Shown here: positions 37,569 to 46,577 of the stretch, piece after piece
Layout: every line of letters begins with the position of its first letter
Numbering within the stretch: position 1 is the first letter of the stretch
From: Streptomyces armeniacus
GTDB taxonomy: Bacteria; Actinomycetota; Actinomycetes; Streptomycetales; Streptomycetaceae
DNA length: 64,000 nucleotides
Assembly: GCF_003355155.1 (NCBI RefSeq)
Contig: NZ_CP031320.1
Location: forward strand, 4,021,367 to 4,085,366
Direction of reading: 5' to 3'
Translations under genes and position numbers: made by a program
The notes under the pieces: model-generated
What the model saw: only the letters and a program-made list of their open reading frames with translations
What the model was told of the DNA's origin: nothing
Database searches by the model: none

Positions 37569-37604
37569 GGCGTATGTCCTCACTCAGGGTCCTCGCCCTG
37601 GCTC

Positions 37605-37778
37605 GACGTGACCGGCGGCGAGAGTCTCCTGGCTCCCGGATCGGCGCCTCCCCCGGCCTTCCAGCCCGAACTGTGGGCCGTGACAACTGGGTTGGGGGAG
37701 CGCTCCCCGGTGACAGTGGCGGGACCGCGCCGGATTCGCACCGGCTTCCTCTCCTGCCGCCGTTTGGCAACGTTGGGC
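37605..37778 (-). ncRNA. Cobalamin (AdoCbl) riboswitch
   Basis: Read on the minus strand this segment has the hallmarks of the B12 element: GAAGCCGGTGCGAATCC followed by GGCGCGGTCCCGCCACTG, the conserved core, and downstream AGCCAGGAGAC (37634-37624), the B12 box. It lies 170 bases ahead of cobD and should switch the cobD-cobQ operon off when adenosylcobalamin is abundant. Whether it acts on transcription or translation is unclear; there is no obvious U-run terminator before the leader ORF. Confidence 0.92.
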
Positions 37779-37807
37779 AGTCCACCACGTGCGCTATCGA
37801 CCGTCAA
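37779..37807 (-). promoter_or_regulatory. Promoter of the cobalamin operon
   Basis: On the minus strand TTGACG (37807-37802), a 17-base spacer and TGGACT (37784-37779) lie immediately ahead of the riboswitch core. The -35 box is good and the -10 box is moderate. Confidence 0.45.
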
Positions 37808-37927
37808 CTCGGCCTTGACCTGCGACGGGAGAGTGTGAGCAGACACACGGACAGCGGCACGGGCCGCCGCCCGTGCCGCGTGTGCGCGCCGTTCGGACCG
37901 CCCCGCGGGCGGTGCGGCCCAGGCCGT

Positions 37928-38140
37928 CTAGGCCGCGATGAGGTAGATGCCGTACGCCACCGCCGCGGCGCACAGACCGAAGCAGGCGTACGCGCCGGTG
38001 CGGGCCAGCACGGTGCTGCCGCCGCCCGACTTGTCCGCGGAGGAGCCGAGGATGCCGAGCGTGAACACTCCCACCAGGGCGACCGTCGCCCCCAGGCTGA
38101 CGCCGAAGACCTGGCCGAGAGCGGCCCAGTCGATGTCCAT
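37928..38140 (-). CDS. Small membrane protein downstream of the phosphate transporter
   Basis: A 70-residue protein with two hydrophobic segments (FGVSLGATVALVGVFTLGIL and YACFGLCAAAVAYGIYLIA) joined by a polar loop with GGGST. I do not know its function. It follows the Pit gene by 39 bases on the same strand; a small protein in this position accompanies pitH2 in S. coelicolor as I recall, so a subunit or accessory of Pit is plausible. Confidence 0.75.
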   Translation of the reverse strand: MDIDWAALGQVFGVSLGATVALVGVFTLGILGSSADKSGGGSTVLARTGAYACFGLCAAAVAYGIYLIAA

Positions 38141-38179
38141 AGCTGAGTCCTTCGAGAGAGGCGGGGAGGGGCGTAGCGG

Positions 38180-39715
<1,536 letters not shown>

Positions 39716-39735
39716 TCACCCAGGCAATCAGTTCG

Positions 39736-39786
39736 AAGGTAAGTGACGTGGTGAACGTAAAGATCGTGGGTGAACGGGAGATGAAC
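39736..39786 (-). promoter_or_regulatory. PHO box and -10 of the phosphate transporter
   Basis: On the minus strand two abutting 11-bp direct repeats GTTCATCTCCC (39786-39776) and GTTCACCCACG (39775-39765) match the PhoP box consensus, followed by a degenerate unit and GTTCACCACGT (39756-39746). TACCTT (39741-39736) is the -10, placed so that the repeats cover the -35 region, the usual position for PhoP. Confidence 0.85.
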
Positions 39787-39847
39787 TGAGGCAGGCATCG
39801 GGGTGTCACTCCACGAGTCCTCTTGTGAGCACGCGACTACGTACTGT

Positions 39848-39860
39848 AACAGCTGCTGTT
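39848..39860. promoter_or_regulatory. 13-bp palindrome upstream of the aldolase
   Basis: AACAGC-T-GCTGTT is perfectly symmetrical and lies 15 bases upstream of a -10-like TACAGT (39875-39880), that is, in the -35 region of the aldolase promoter. No regulator is encoded next to it. Confidence 0.4.
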
Positions 39861-39898
39861 CCAGTGGTTCGGGCTACAGTGCGAGGCCGGAGGTGCGT

Positions 39899-40549
39899 AT
39901 GCACGAGGAACAGGCGGAGGCCTGGCAGCAGTTGGTGGACACCGCCCGGAGGACGGTCGACGAGGGCCTCGTGGTGGGCACTTCGGGCAACGTCTCGGTG
40001 CGTGTCGGAGACGTCGTCCTGGTGACCCCGACGGGTGTCCCGTACCACCGTCTCGGCCCCGGCGACCTGTGCGCCGTGGACCTCGAAGGCCGTTCGGTGG
40101 CCGGGAAGTTGCGCCCGACGAGCGAGCTGCCCATGCACCTCGCCGTCTACCGCGCCTCGGACGCGACCGCCGTGGTGCACACCCACGCGGTGCACGCCAC
40201 CGCCGTGTCCGCGCTCGTCGACGAACTCCCCGCCGTCCACTACATGACGGCCGCACTCGGCGGCCCCGTGCGCGTCGCGCCGTACGCCACCTACGGCAGC
40301 GACGAACTCGCCGCGCAGATGCTCCGTGCCCTCCGCGGACGCAGCGGCTGCCTGCTGCAGAACCACGGCACCATCACGTACGGCGCCGGCCTCGACCAGG
40401 CGTACGACCGCACCGCCCAACTGGAGTGGATGTGCCGCGTCTGGCTCACCGCCGCGTCGGTGCCCGGACGCACGCCCAGCCTGCTGTCACCGGAGGAGCT
40501 CGACCGCGTGGGCGTCAAACTGCGCGGATACGGGCAGCGGGGGGACTGA
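39899..40549 (+). CDS. Class II aldolase (L-fuculose-phosphate aldolase type)
   Basis: A 216-residue zinc aldolase/epimerase-fold protein: GTSGNVSVRVGD phosphate loop, SELPMHLAVYRA with the catalytic Glu, zinc ligands in VVHTHAVHATA and the later His in LLQNHGTITYG. The family splits or isomerises sugar phosphates such as fuculose 1-phosphate or methylthioribulose 1-phosphate; which one is unclear. ATG 39899 has GGAGG five bases upstream; GTG 39893 overlaps the ribosome site and is less likely. It is divergent from the phosphate transporter. Confidence 0.87.
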   Translation: MHEEQAEAWQQLVDTARRTVDEGLVVGTSGNVSVRVGDVVLVTPTGVPYHRLGPGDLCAVDLEGRSVAGKLRPTSELPMHLAVYRASDATAVVHTHAVHATAVSALVDELPAVHYMTAALGGPVRVAPYATYGSDELAAQMLRALRGRSGCLLQNHGTITYGAGLDQAYDRTAQLEWMCRVWLTAASVPGRTPSLLSPEELDRVGVKLRGYGQRGD

Positions 40550-40724
40550 ACGGCGCCATCCGTACGGGGGTGAACGCGGGCTCCGTACGGAGTCAGTCCG
40601 CCGTCCGCAGGGACTGAGATCGGCGTCCGTACGGGCTTCACCGCCGCCGTCCGTACGCGCCGCGCATCACCCGACCACCGTTCGCCACTGGTCGCGGCGC
40701 CGCTTGGGGCCGACACTGTGCAGG

Positions 40725-42017
40725 ATGCGCCTGCAGACGACGGCGGCCGTGGCCGCCACCACCGCGCTGGGTGCCGTGGCCGCCGCGGCGGCGGCCGGAC
40801 GGTACGCCGCCAACGCCGCCCTGCGGCCCGCACGGACACGCCGTGGCCGCCCGCCGGTGCCGGCGGGCTTCGCGGGTCCGCCGCTCACCGTGCACTCGTT
40901 CACCCACTGGTCGCCGGGCACGGCCGAAGAGGCGGGCGGCGACGCCCCCGAGGGCAACCCCGGCCCCGGGCACGCGGGCGACGCCGGACGCGCGGGCGAC
41001 ACCGGGCACATCGCGCTCACCCGCTCGTTCACCGCACAGCTCCCCGGCACGTACGGGCTGTCCGGGCGCGGCTGCCACGCCGTCGTCGGACCGGTGCTGG
41101 ACGAGCCGCCCGAGGACACAGCGGCGGACACGGCCGTACGGCGGCTGGACCGCATCACGTACGGCGACCTGAAGCCCGGTACGAGGGTGCGGCTCACGCC
41201 GCTCGTCCACGTGGGCGATCCGCACGAGGCGCTGGGCATCGACCACGTCGAAGTGGACATCCCCGGTGAAAGCGGCGCCCTTCCCGGCTGGTTCGTGCCC
41301 GGTCACCGCGACACGTGGGTCATCACCGTGCACGGGCTCGGCGCCACCCTCGACCAGGCGCTGAACGTGCTGCCGTTCCTGCACGGGCAGCAGCTGCCCG
41401 TGCTCGCCCTCTCCTATCGCGGCGACCTCGGCGCGCCCAGCCCCTCCAACGGCGTCGGGCACCTCGGCGACTCCGAGTGGCGCGACGTGGACGCCGCCCT
41501 CCGCTACGCCGTGCGCTACGGCGCCGACCGCATCGTCCTGTACGGCTGGTCCACCGGCGCGTACATGGCGCTGCGCGCCGCCGCCAACTCGGCGCTCCGC
41601 CAGCACGTCAGCGGCCTCGTACTGGACTCGCCGGTGCTCGACCGCCGCGCCACACTCCGCGCGCTGGCCGTCGCCCGCGGCACACCGCGCGCGCTGCTGC
41701 CGCTGGCCGTACGGGCTGCGGAGGGCCGCGTCGGCCTGCGGTCGGAACGGCAGCCCGGCGAGCAGCCCGGTGAACTCCCTCCGTACCACGGCCAGGAGAC
41801 GCACACCGGTCCCGAGCGGCCGGCCGTGCCCACCCTCCTCTTCCACGGCCCGGACGACACCATCGCCCCCTGGGCGTACTCCCGCGAACTGGCGAGCCGC
41901 CATCCGCACCTGGTCTCCGCGCACACCGTGCCGCACGCCCGGCACGCGGCGATGTGGAACGCCGACCCCGCCGCGTACGAGGAGGCGCTGCGCCGCTTCC
42001 TCACCTCCGTCATGTGA
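40725..42017 (+). CDS. Alpha/beta hydrolase with N-terminal membrane anchor
   Basis: A 430-residue protein. An Ala-rich hydrophobic start ([21 protein letters not shown]) should anchor it in the membrane or act as a signal. The hydrolase core has VITVHGLGATLDQALN (oxyanion), the nucleophile elbow YGWSTGAYMA, an Asp in LLFHGPDDTIAPW and the catalytic His in VPHARHAAMW. This is the YfhR/Bem46-like group of serine hydrolases, probably an esterase or lysophospholipase. ATG 40725 lies just after CAGG; the frame is open back to 40326 inside the aldolase gene. Confidence 0.8.
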   Translation: MRLQTTAAVAATTALGAVAAAAAAGRYAANAALRPARTRRGRPPVPAGFAGPPLTVHSFTHWSPGTAEEAGGDAPEGNPGPGHAGDAGRAGDTGHIALTRSFTAQLPGTYGLSGRGCHAVVGPVLDEPPEDTAADTAVRRLDRITYGDLKPGTRVRLTPLVHVGDPHEALGIDHVEVDIPGESGALPGWFVPGHRDTWVITVHGLGATLDQALNVLPFLHGQQLPVLALSYRGDLGAPSPSNGVGHLGDSEWRDVDAALRYAVRYGADRIVLYGWSTGAYMALRAAANSALRQHVSGLVLDSPVLDRRATLRALAVARGTPRALLPLAVRAAEGRVGLRSERQPGEQPGELPPYHGQETHTGPERPAVPTLLFHGPDDTIAPWAYSRELASRHPHLVSAHTVPHARHAAMWNADPAAYEEALRRFLTSVM

Positions 42018-42186
42018 CGCGACGTCCCTACGGCGTCTGGCGTACGGGCCGCGCAGCCCGTCGCGCACGCGGCCGCGCGCAGGCGGGGGAGCGCGCACAC
42101 GCACGTGGCGGAGCACCCCGTGACTCCGGTGGTGCCCCGCTCAAGTGCGCCAGCGCGACCCCCGTTTGGGATTTTCGCCTCGCACC

Positions 42187-43641
42187 ATGAAGACTGCTCC
42201 TGTGACGTCCCGTACACCGCGAGACACCCGCCTGCGCCTCGTCCCCCGACGGCCCATCGCCGCCGCGCGCCGTAGCGTGACCGCGGCCGCCCGCAGCCGG
42301 GCCTGGCCCGCGCACGGATCGTCCGCGCCCAGGCCGCCCGAGGGCACCCCCTCGCCCGCCGCGCTGGCGCGGCACGCCAGGGCCGTGCTCGGCAGCGCCG
42401 AGCGCATGGCCCGCTGGGTCGCCGACGAGCCGCCCACCAGCGGCGTGCCCACGCCCGAGGCCTTCGAACGTGCCGCCGCCGAACTCCGCCGCACCCCGGC
42501 ACAGGTGCGCGGCGACTGGGACCGGGCCCGGCTCGCCGGGCTCGTCGAGGTGCACGGCGACACGGCACGGCCGGGCTGGCGGCTGCGCGCCTGGGAGCGC
42601 GACGACAGCGCCGTCCTGCGCGGCTGGGTCGCGCTGTTCGACGCCTGGTCGCTCGCCCGCCCGACTCCCGCCGACGCCGCCGACCCCGTACTGGTCGGGG
42701 AGGTCGTCGTCGCCATGCCGCAGCTCCTCTCGCTGCTGCACCTCTCCGCGGGCCCCGTCACGCTCCCCGCGCTGCACGACCTGCTGGCCCAGCGCATCAC
42801 CGAGCTGCGCAGCGAACGCGAGTCGGGCGTGGACCTGCCCGACACCCCCGACCCGTCGCTGCCCGCCCTGCTCGGCTGGGCCCTCGACGGGCTCGCCTCG
42901 GTCGGCGCCCTGACCCGCTGCGACGCCCGCGACCCCGGCGAGGCCCGCGACGCACGCGAGCCCGCTGCCCGTACGACCCCCACCGCCGCGCTCACCCCGC
43001 TCGGGAACTGGGCCGTCTGGACCAAGCTGGAACAGATCTGCGTGGCCGCCCAGAGCCCCGCCGGGAACATCGAGCAGTCCGCCGAGGACATGCTGCGCGG
43101 CTGCGCCCAGCTCACGCCCGGCCCGTCCCGCGCCGAGTGCCGCGCCTGGCTCGCCGCCCGGCCCACCGGCCCCGCCGTCACCGAACTGCTCGAGGCCGCC
43201 CGCGGCGAGGACGCCCTGATCCGCGGGCTCGCCTTCGAGGCGCTGCGGGTCGTCGGCGCCCCGGCCGAACCCGACGTACGGGCGGCGGCCGACGAGCCGA
43301 CGCTCCGCCCGTACGCGCTGCTCTGGCTGGCCGAACTGGACGGCGCCGACCCGGAGGAGCTGGCCGGCGGCGCGTCCGGCGTGCTCACCCGCGAGGAGGC
43401 CACCTGGCTGTGGGTGGACACGGCGGCGGCCGTCACCGACCACGGCGAGGGGCGGCTGCTGGTCGACCACCTCGACACCGCCGTACAGGGCTCCGTACCG
43501 GACCTGCTGGACGAGGTACGGGCCGCGGGCCACCCCCGTACGGTGCAGGTCCTGGTGGCGCTCGCCGCCGCGCACCCCGACCCGGCGCTGGCCAAGGCGG
43601 TGCGCCGGGCGGCGTTCCAGGTGCACACCGGCGACGTGTGA
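42187..43641 (+). CDS. Conserved hypothetical, helical protein
   Basis: A 484-residue protein that I cannot assign. Residues 60-130 look like a winged-helix-type segment (FERAAAELRRTPAQVRGDWDRARLAGLVEVHG) and the C-terminal 150 residues read as short paired helices of HEAT-like spacing (LIRGLAFEALRVVGAP, PDLLDEVRAAGHPRTVQVLVALAAAHPDPALAKAVRRAA). No signal peptide or membrane segment. ATG 42187 is used because residues before it lack coding character. The start region has no clear ribosome site. Confidence 0.7.
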   Translation: MKTAPVTSRTPRDTRLRLVPRRPIAAARRSVTAAARSRAWPAHGSSAPRPPEGTPSPAALARHARAVLGSAERMARWVADEPPTSGVPTPEAFERAAAELRRTPAQVRGDWDRARLAGLVEVHGDTARPGWRLRAWERDDSAVLRGWVALFDAWSLARPTPADAADPVLVGEVVVAMPQLLSLLHLSAGPVTLPALHDLLAQRITELRSERESGVDLPDTPDPSLPALLGWALDGLASVGALTRCDARDPGEARDAREPAARTTPTAALTPLGNWAVWTKLEQICVAAQSPAGNIEQSAEDMLRGCAQLTPGPSRAECRAWLAARPTGPAVTELLEAARGEDALIRGLAFEALRVVGAPAEPDVRAAADEPTLRPYALLWLAELDGADPEELAGGASGVLTREEATWLWVDTAAAVTDHGEGRLLVDHLDTAVQGSVPDLLDEVRAAGHPRTVQVLVALAAAHPDPALAKAVRRAAFQVHTGDV

Positions 43642-43692
43642 CGCGCGTAGGCGCCGCGCTCCGCCCCGCAGCCGCCGCGCGGCTCCCGGGTG

Positions 43693-44094
43693 TCAGCCGC
43701 CCTGCCCCGGTGCGTACGTGCCGAAGCTCCAGACGTTGCCCTCGGCGTCCCGCGCCATGTAGTCCCGCGAGCCGTACTCCTGGTCCGTGGGCTCCATCAG
43801 GATCTCCGCGCCCGCCTCGCGCGCCCGCCGGAAGTGCTCGTCCGCGTCCGCCACGACCACGTAGACGGCGGCCGGTCCCGCGCTCGCCATCGCCGTGTCG
43901 AAGACGCCTCCGCTGCCCTTCGAGCCGAGCATCACGGTGCCGTTCCCGTGCGAGAGTTCCGCGTGCAGGACGGTGCCGTCCTCGCCCGCGTACACGACGT
44001 CCTCGGTGAAGCCGAAGGCGCTGCAGAGCTGGCGTACCGCCGCCTTCGCGTCGCGGTAGAGCAGTGTCGGGTACACGGTCGGAATCTCAGCCAT
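43693..44094 (-). CDS. VOC (glyoxalase/bleomycin-resistance) family protein
   Basis: A 133-residue single-domain vicinal-oxygen-chelate protein: YPTLLYRDAKAAVRQLCSAFGFTE, then VLHAELSHGNGTVMLG, VVADADEHFRRAREAGAEI, and the C-terminal metal-ligand region YGSRDYMARDAEGNVWSFGTY. Closest in shape to the PhnB/glyoxalase-like antibiotic-binding group. ATG 44094 is chosen over the upstream 44145 start because homology begins there. It is divergent from the ABC-F gene and its leader. Confidence 0.82.
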   Translation of the reverse strand: MAEIPTVYPTLLYRDAKAAVRQLCSAFGFTEDVVYAGEDGTVLHAELSHGNGTVMLGSKGSGGVFDTAMASAGPAAVYVVVADADEHFRRAREAGAEILMEPTDQEYGSRDYMARDAEGNVWSFGTYAPGQGG

Positions 44095-44210
44095 CTCACT
44101 CACCCCTGCCACGAGCCATCTGCCACAGCCCCCGCCACGAGCCACCTGCTACGCAGTCTGGCAGCCGGGCCCGGCGGGCGCCTGGCGGAAATCGACTTGC
44201 GCGCCGCCGG

Positions 44211-44247
44211 TAGACTGATGGGCATGGCTCATCTCCTCGTGCATTAG
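44211..44247 (+). CDS. Leaderless 7-codon leader peptide (MAHLLVH) with its -10 box
   Basis: TAGACT (44211-44216) is a perfect actinobacterial -10 hexamer. Counting seven or eight bases down places the transcription start at about 44223-44224, exactly on ATG 44224, which reads Met-Ala-His-Leu-Leu-Val-His-stop and ends at TAG 44245-44247. The coding part is 44224-44247; an in-frame ATG at 44218 is an alternative. The hairpin that follows begins on the last base of the stop codon, as in ribosome-controlled attenuators. Confidence 0.5.
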
Positions 44248-44290
44248 GCGTTCGTACGTCTTCGCCTGCCCGATCTGTCGTACGTACGCC
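44247..44290 (+). promoter_or_regulatory. Attenuator-like stem-loop ahead of the ABC-F gene
   Basis: GGCGTTCGTACG (44247-44258) pairs with CGTACGTACGCC (44279-44290) in 11 of 12 positions around a 20-base loop. It lies between the putative leader peptide and the GGAG ribosome site (44306-44309). There is no T-run, so it would act on translation, RNA stability or Rho-dependent termination. Confidence 0.6.
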
Positions 44291-44317
44291 ACTCACCCCT
44301 GCCTTGGAGCCCTGACC

Positions 44318-45916
44318 GTGATCACCGCCTCCAGCCTTGAGCTGCGCGCCGGCGCCCGTGTCCTCATCGAGACCGCCACCTTCCGTGTCGCCCCCGGCGA
44401 CCGCGTCGGGCTGGTCGGCCGGAACGGCGCCGGCAAGACCACCCTCACCAAGTGCCTCGCCGGCGAGGCGGTGCCCGCCGCCGGGCACGTCGCCCGCAGC
44501 GGCGAGGTCGGCTATCTGCCCCAGGACCCGCGGACCGGCGACCTCGACGTGCTCGCCCGCGACCGCATCCTGTCCGCCCGCGGCCTCGACACCGTGATCC
44601 GCAAGATGCGGGAGAACGAGGACCGGATGGCCAACGGCCAGGGCGCCACCCGCGAGCGCGCCATGCGCAAGTACGAGCGCCTGGAGGCCGAGTTCCTCAC
44701 CAAGGGCGGGTACGCCGCCGAGGCGGAGGCCGCCACCATCGCCGCCAGCCTCGGCCTGCCCGACCGGGTGCTCGAGCAGCCGCTGCACACCCTCTCCGGC
44801 GGCCAGCGGCGGCGCGTGGAGCTGGCCCGCATCCTGTTCTCGGACGCCGACACCCTGCTGCTGGACGAGCCGACCAACCACCTCGACGCCGACTCCGTCG
44901 TCTGGCTGCGGGACTTCCTGCGCACGTACCGCGGCGGCCTCGTCGTGATCTCCCACGACGAGGACCTGGTCGAGACGGTCGTCAACCGCGTCTTCTACCT
45001 CGACGCCAACCGGTCCCAGATCGACGTCTACAACATGGGGTGGAAGCAGTACATCGACCAGCGCGAGGCCGACGAGCGGCGGCGCAAGCGCGAGCGCGCC
45101 AACGCCGAGAAGAAGGCCGCCTCGCTGAACCAGCAGGCCGACAAGATGCGCGCCAAGGCGACCAAGGCCGTGGCCGCGCAGAACATGGCGCGCCGCGCCG
45201 AGAAGCTGCTGTCCGGACTGGAGGCCGAGCGCCGCCAGGACAAGGTGGCCAAGCTGCGCTTCCCCGACCCGGCGCCGTGCGGCAAGACGCCGCTGATGGC
45301 GGAGGGGCTGTCCAAGTCGTACGGCTCGCTGGAGATCTTCACGGACGTCAGCCTGGCCATCGACCGCGGCTCCCGCGTCGTGATCCTGGGCCTGAACGGC
45401 GCGGGCAAGACGACGCTGCTCCGGCTGCTCGCCGGAATCGAGGAGCCGGACACCGGCAAGGTCGAGCCCGGCCACGGCCTCAAGCTGGGCTACTACGCGC
45501 AGGAGCACGAGACGCTGGACCCGGACCGTACGGTGCTGGAGAACATGCGGTCGGCGGCGCCCGACATGGACCTGGTGGCCATCCGGAAGACGCTGGGCTC
45601 GTTCCTGTTCTCCGGCGACGACGTGGAGAAGCCCGCCCGGGTGCTGTCCGGCGGCGAGAAGACGCGGCTGGCGCTGGCCACCCTGGTCGTCTCGTCCGCG
45701 AACGTGCTGCTCCTCGACGAGCCCACGAACAACCTCGACCCGGCCAGCCGCGAGGAGATCCTCGGCGCGCTGCACACGTTCACCGGCGCGGTCGTGCTGG
45801 TCACCCACGACGAGGGCGCGGTCGACGCGCTCGAGCCGGAGCGGATCATTCTGCTGCCGGACGGCGTCGAGGACCTGTGGGGCCAGGACTACGCGGACCT
45901 GGTGGCGCTCGCCTGA
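44318..45916 (+). CDS. ABC-F family ribosome-associated ATPase
   Basis: A 532-residue protein with two ATP-binding cassettes and no membrane domain. First cassette: Walker A GRNGAGKTT (34-42), signature LSGGQRRRVELAR, Walker B LLLDEPTNHLD. Interdomain linker: charged helices (EADERRRKRERANAEKKAASLN). Second cassette: GLNGAGKTT, LSGGEKTRLALA, LLLDEPTNNLD. ABC-F proteins enter the ribosomal E site and either rescue stalled peptidyl-tRNA or protect against antibiotics; this one is of the general housekeeping-like length. GTG 44318 is the start, nine bases after GGAG. The leader peptide and stem-loop upstream suggest translation-dependent control. Confidence 0.92.
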   Translation: MITASSLELRAGARVLIETATFRVAPGDRVGLVGRNGAGKTTLTKCLAGEAVPAAGHVARSGEVGYLPQDPRTGDLDVLARDRILSARGLDTVIRKMRENEDRMANGQGATRERAMRKYERLEAEFLTKGGYAAEAEAATIAASLGLPDRVLEQPLHTLSGGQRRRVELARILFSDADTLLLDEPTNHLDADSVVWLRDFLRTYRGGLVVISHDEDLVETVVNRVFYLDANRSQIDVYNMGWKQYIDQREADERRRKRERANAEKKAASLNQQADKMRAKATKAVAAQNMARRAEKLLSGLEAERRQDKVAKLRFPDPAPCGKTPLMAEGLSKSYGSLEIFTDVSLAIDRGSRVVILGLNGAGKTTLLRLLAGIEEPDTGKVEPGHGLKLGYYAQEHETLDPDRTVLENMRSAAPDMDLVAIRKTLGSFLFSGDDVEKPARVLSGGEKTRLALATLVVSSANVLLLDEPTNNLDPASREEILGALHTFTGAVVLVTHDEGAVDALEPERIILLPDGVEDLWGQDYADLVALA

Positions 45917-46280
45917 CCCCGCCGGAGCCGCCCGTCGGCGCTTGATCAATCTCTTCTGGATCATTCGGCCGACCGGTGATCCTTCATCTGAGTGAGACCG
46001 GCTCGTACCCCGGCGCGGCCACTCTCCGTACGCGTGCCGCTGTGGCAGCCGTACGGGCCGCCGCCGGGCGCGCTCGGCCGTACGCCGCTGACCTGGTGTT
46101 TCGCAAGAGGACCGCGGGCGGCCGCAGATTTACGGCCACGCCGGTCACCCTGCGCCGCCGCCTCCCCGGAGCCGCCGGGCGTCCAGTCGAGTTGCACCGA
46201 CCTTGCCGAATGGGTGGCCAGATGTGGGTGGAGGGGTGATCATGAGAGTCACAGAGCGCACTTCCCATGAGGAGGCACGG
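45917..46280. other. 364-base gap after the ABC-F gene
   Basis: GGATCA (45958-45963) and TGATCC (45977-45982), with CGG/CCG inside, form a hairpin 42 bases after the ABC-F stop, a likely terminator. The rest holds no gene that I can support. A short open stretch with ATG 46242 is in frame with the next gene but lacks its conserved sequence. Confidence 0.5.
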
Positions 46281-46502
46281 GTGGCCGAGACTCTGAAGAA
46301 GGGCAGCCGGGTGACCGGCGCTGCGCGCGAGAAGCTCGCGGCAGACCTCAAGAAGAAGTACGACTCCGGTGCGAGCATCCGGGCGCTGGCCGAAGAGACC
46401 GGCCGCTCATACGGCTTCGTCCACCGGATGCTCAGCGAATCCGGCGTCGTCCTGCGGGGCCGCGGCGGAGCCACGCGGGGCAAGAAAGCCGCCTCGTCCT
46501 GA
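46281..46502 (+). CDS. Small helix-turn-helix protein
   Basis: A 73-residue basic protein conserved in Streptomyces: VAETLKKGSRVTGAAREKLA, then DLKKKYDSGASIRALAEETGRSYGFVHRMLSES, a homeodomain-like helix-turn-helix of the resolvase/transposase-N type, and a Gly/Arg/Lys tail (GRGGATRGKKAAS). It probably binds DNA; the target is not known. GTG 46281 is supported by a perfect AGGAGG at 46270-46275, five bases upstream. Longer in-frame starts (46203, 46242) are rejected for that reason. Confidence 0.82.
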   Translation: MAETLKKGSRVTGAAREKLAADLKKKYDSGASIRALAEETGRSYGFVHRMLSESGVVLRGRGGATRGKKAASS

Positions 46503-46523
46503 CGGGGCTTCCGGGCGTCCGTG

Positions 46524-46567
46524 CCGGTGGTTACTCTTCAGTTTACTAACTGCTGAGTAACCACCGG
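46524..46567 (+). promoter_or_regulatory. 44-nt near-perfect palindrome before the enoyl-CoA hydratase
   Basis: CCGGTGGTTACTC (46524-46536) pairs fully with GAGTAACCACCGG (46555-46567); inside it CAGTT (46539-46543) pairs with AACTG (46548-46552) around a TACT loop. The 3' arm overlaps the first bases of the GGAGG ribosome site at 46566-46570, eight bases before the ATG. It may be an operator, a terminator for the helix-turn-helix gene, or an RNA switch hiding the ribosome site. Confidence 0.65.
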
Positions 46568-46577
46568 AGGATGCCCG

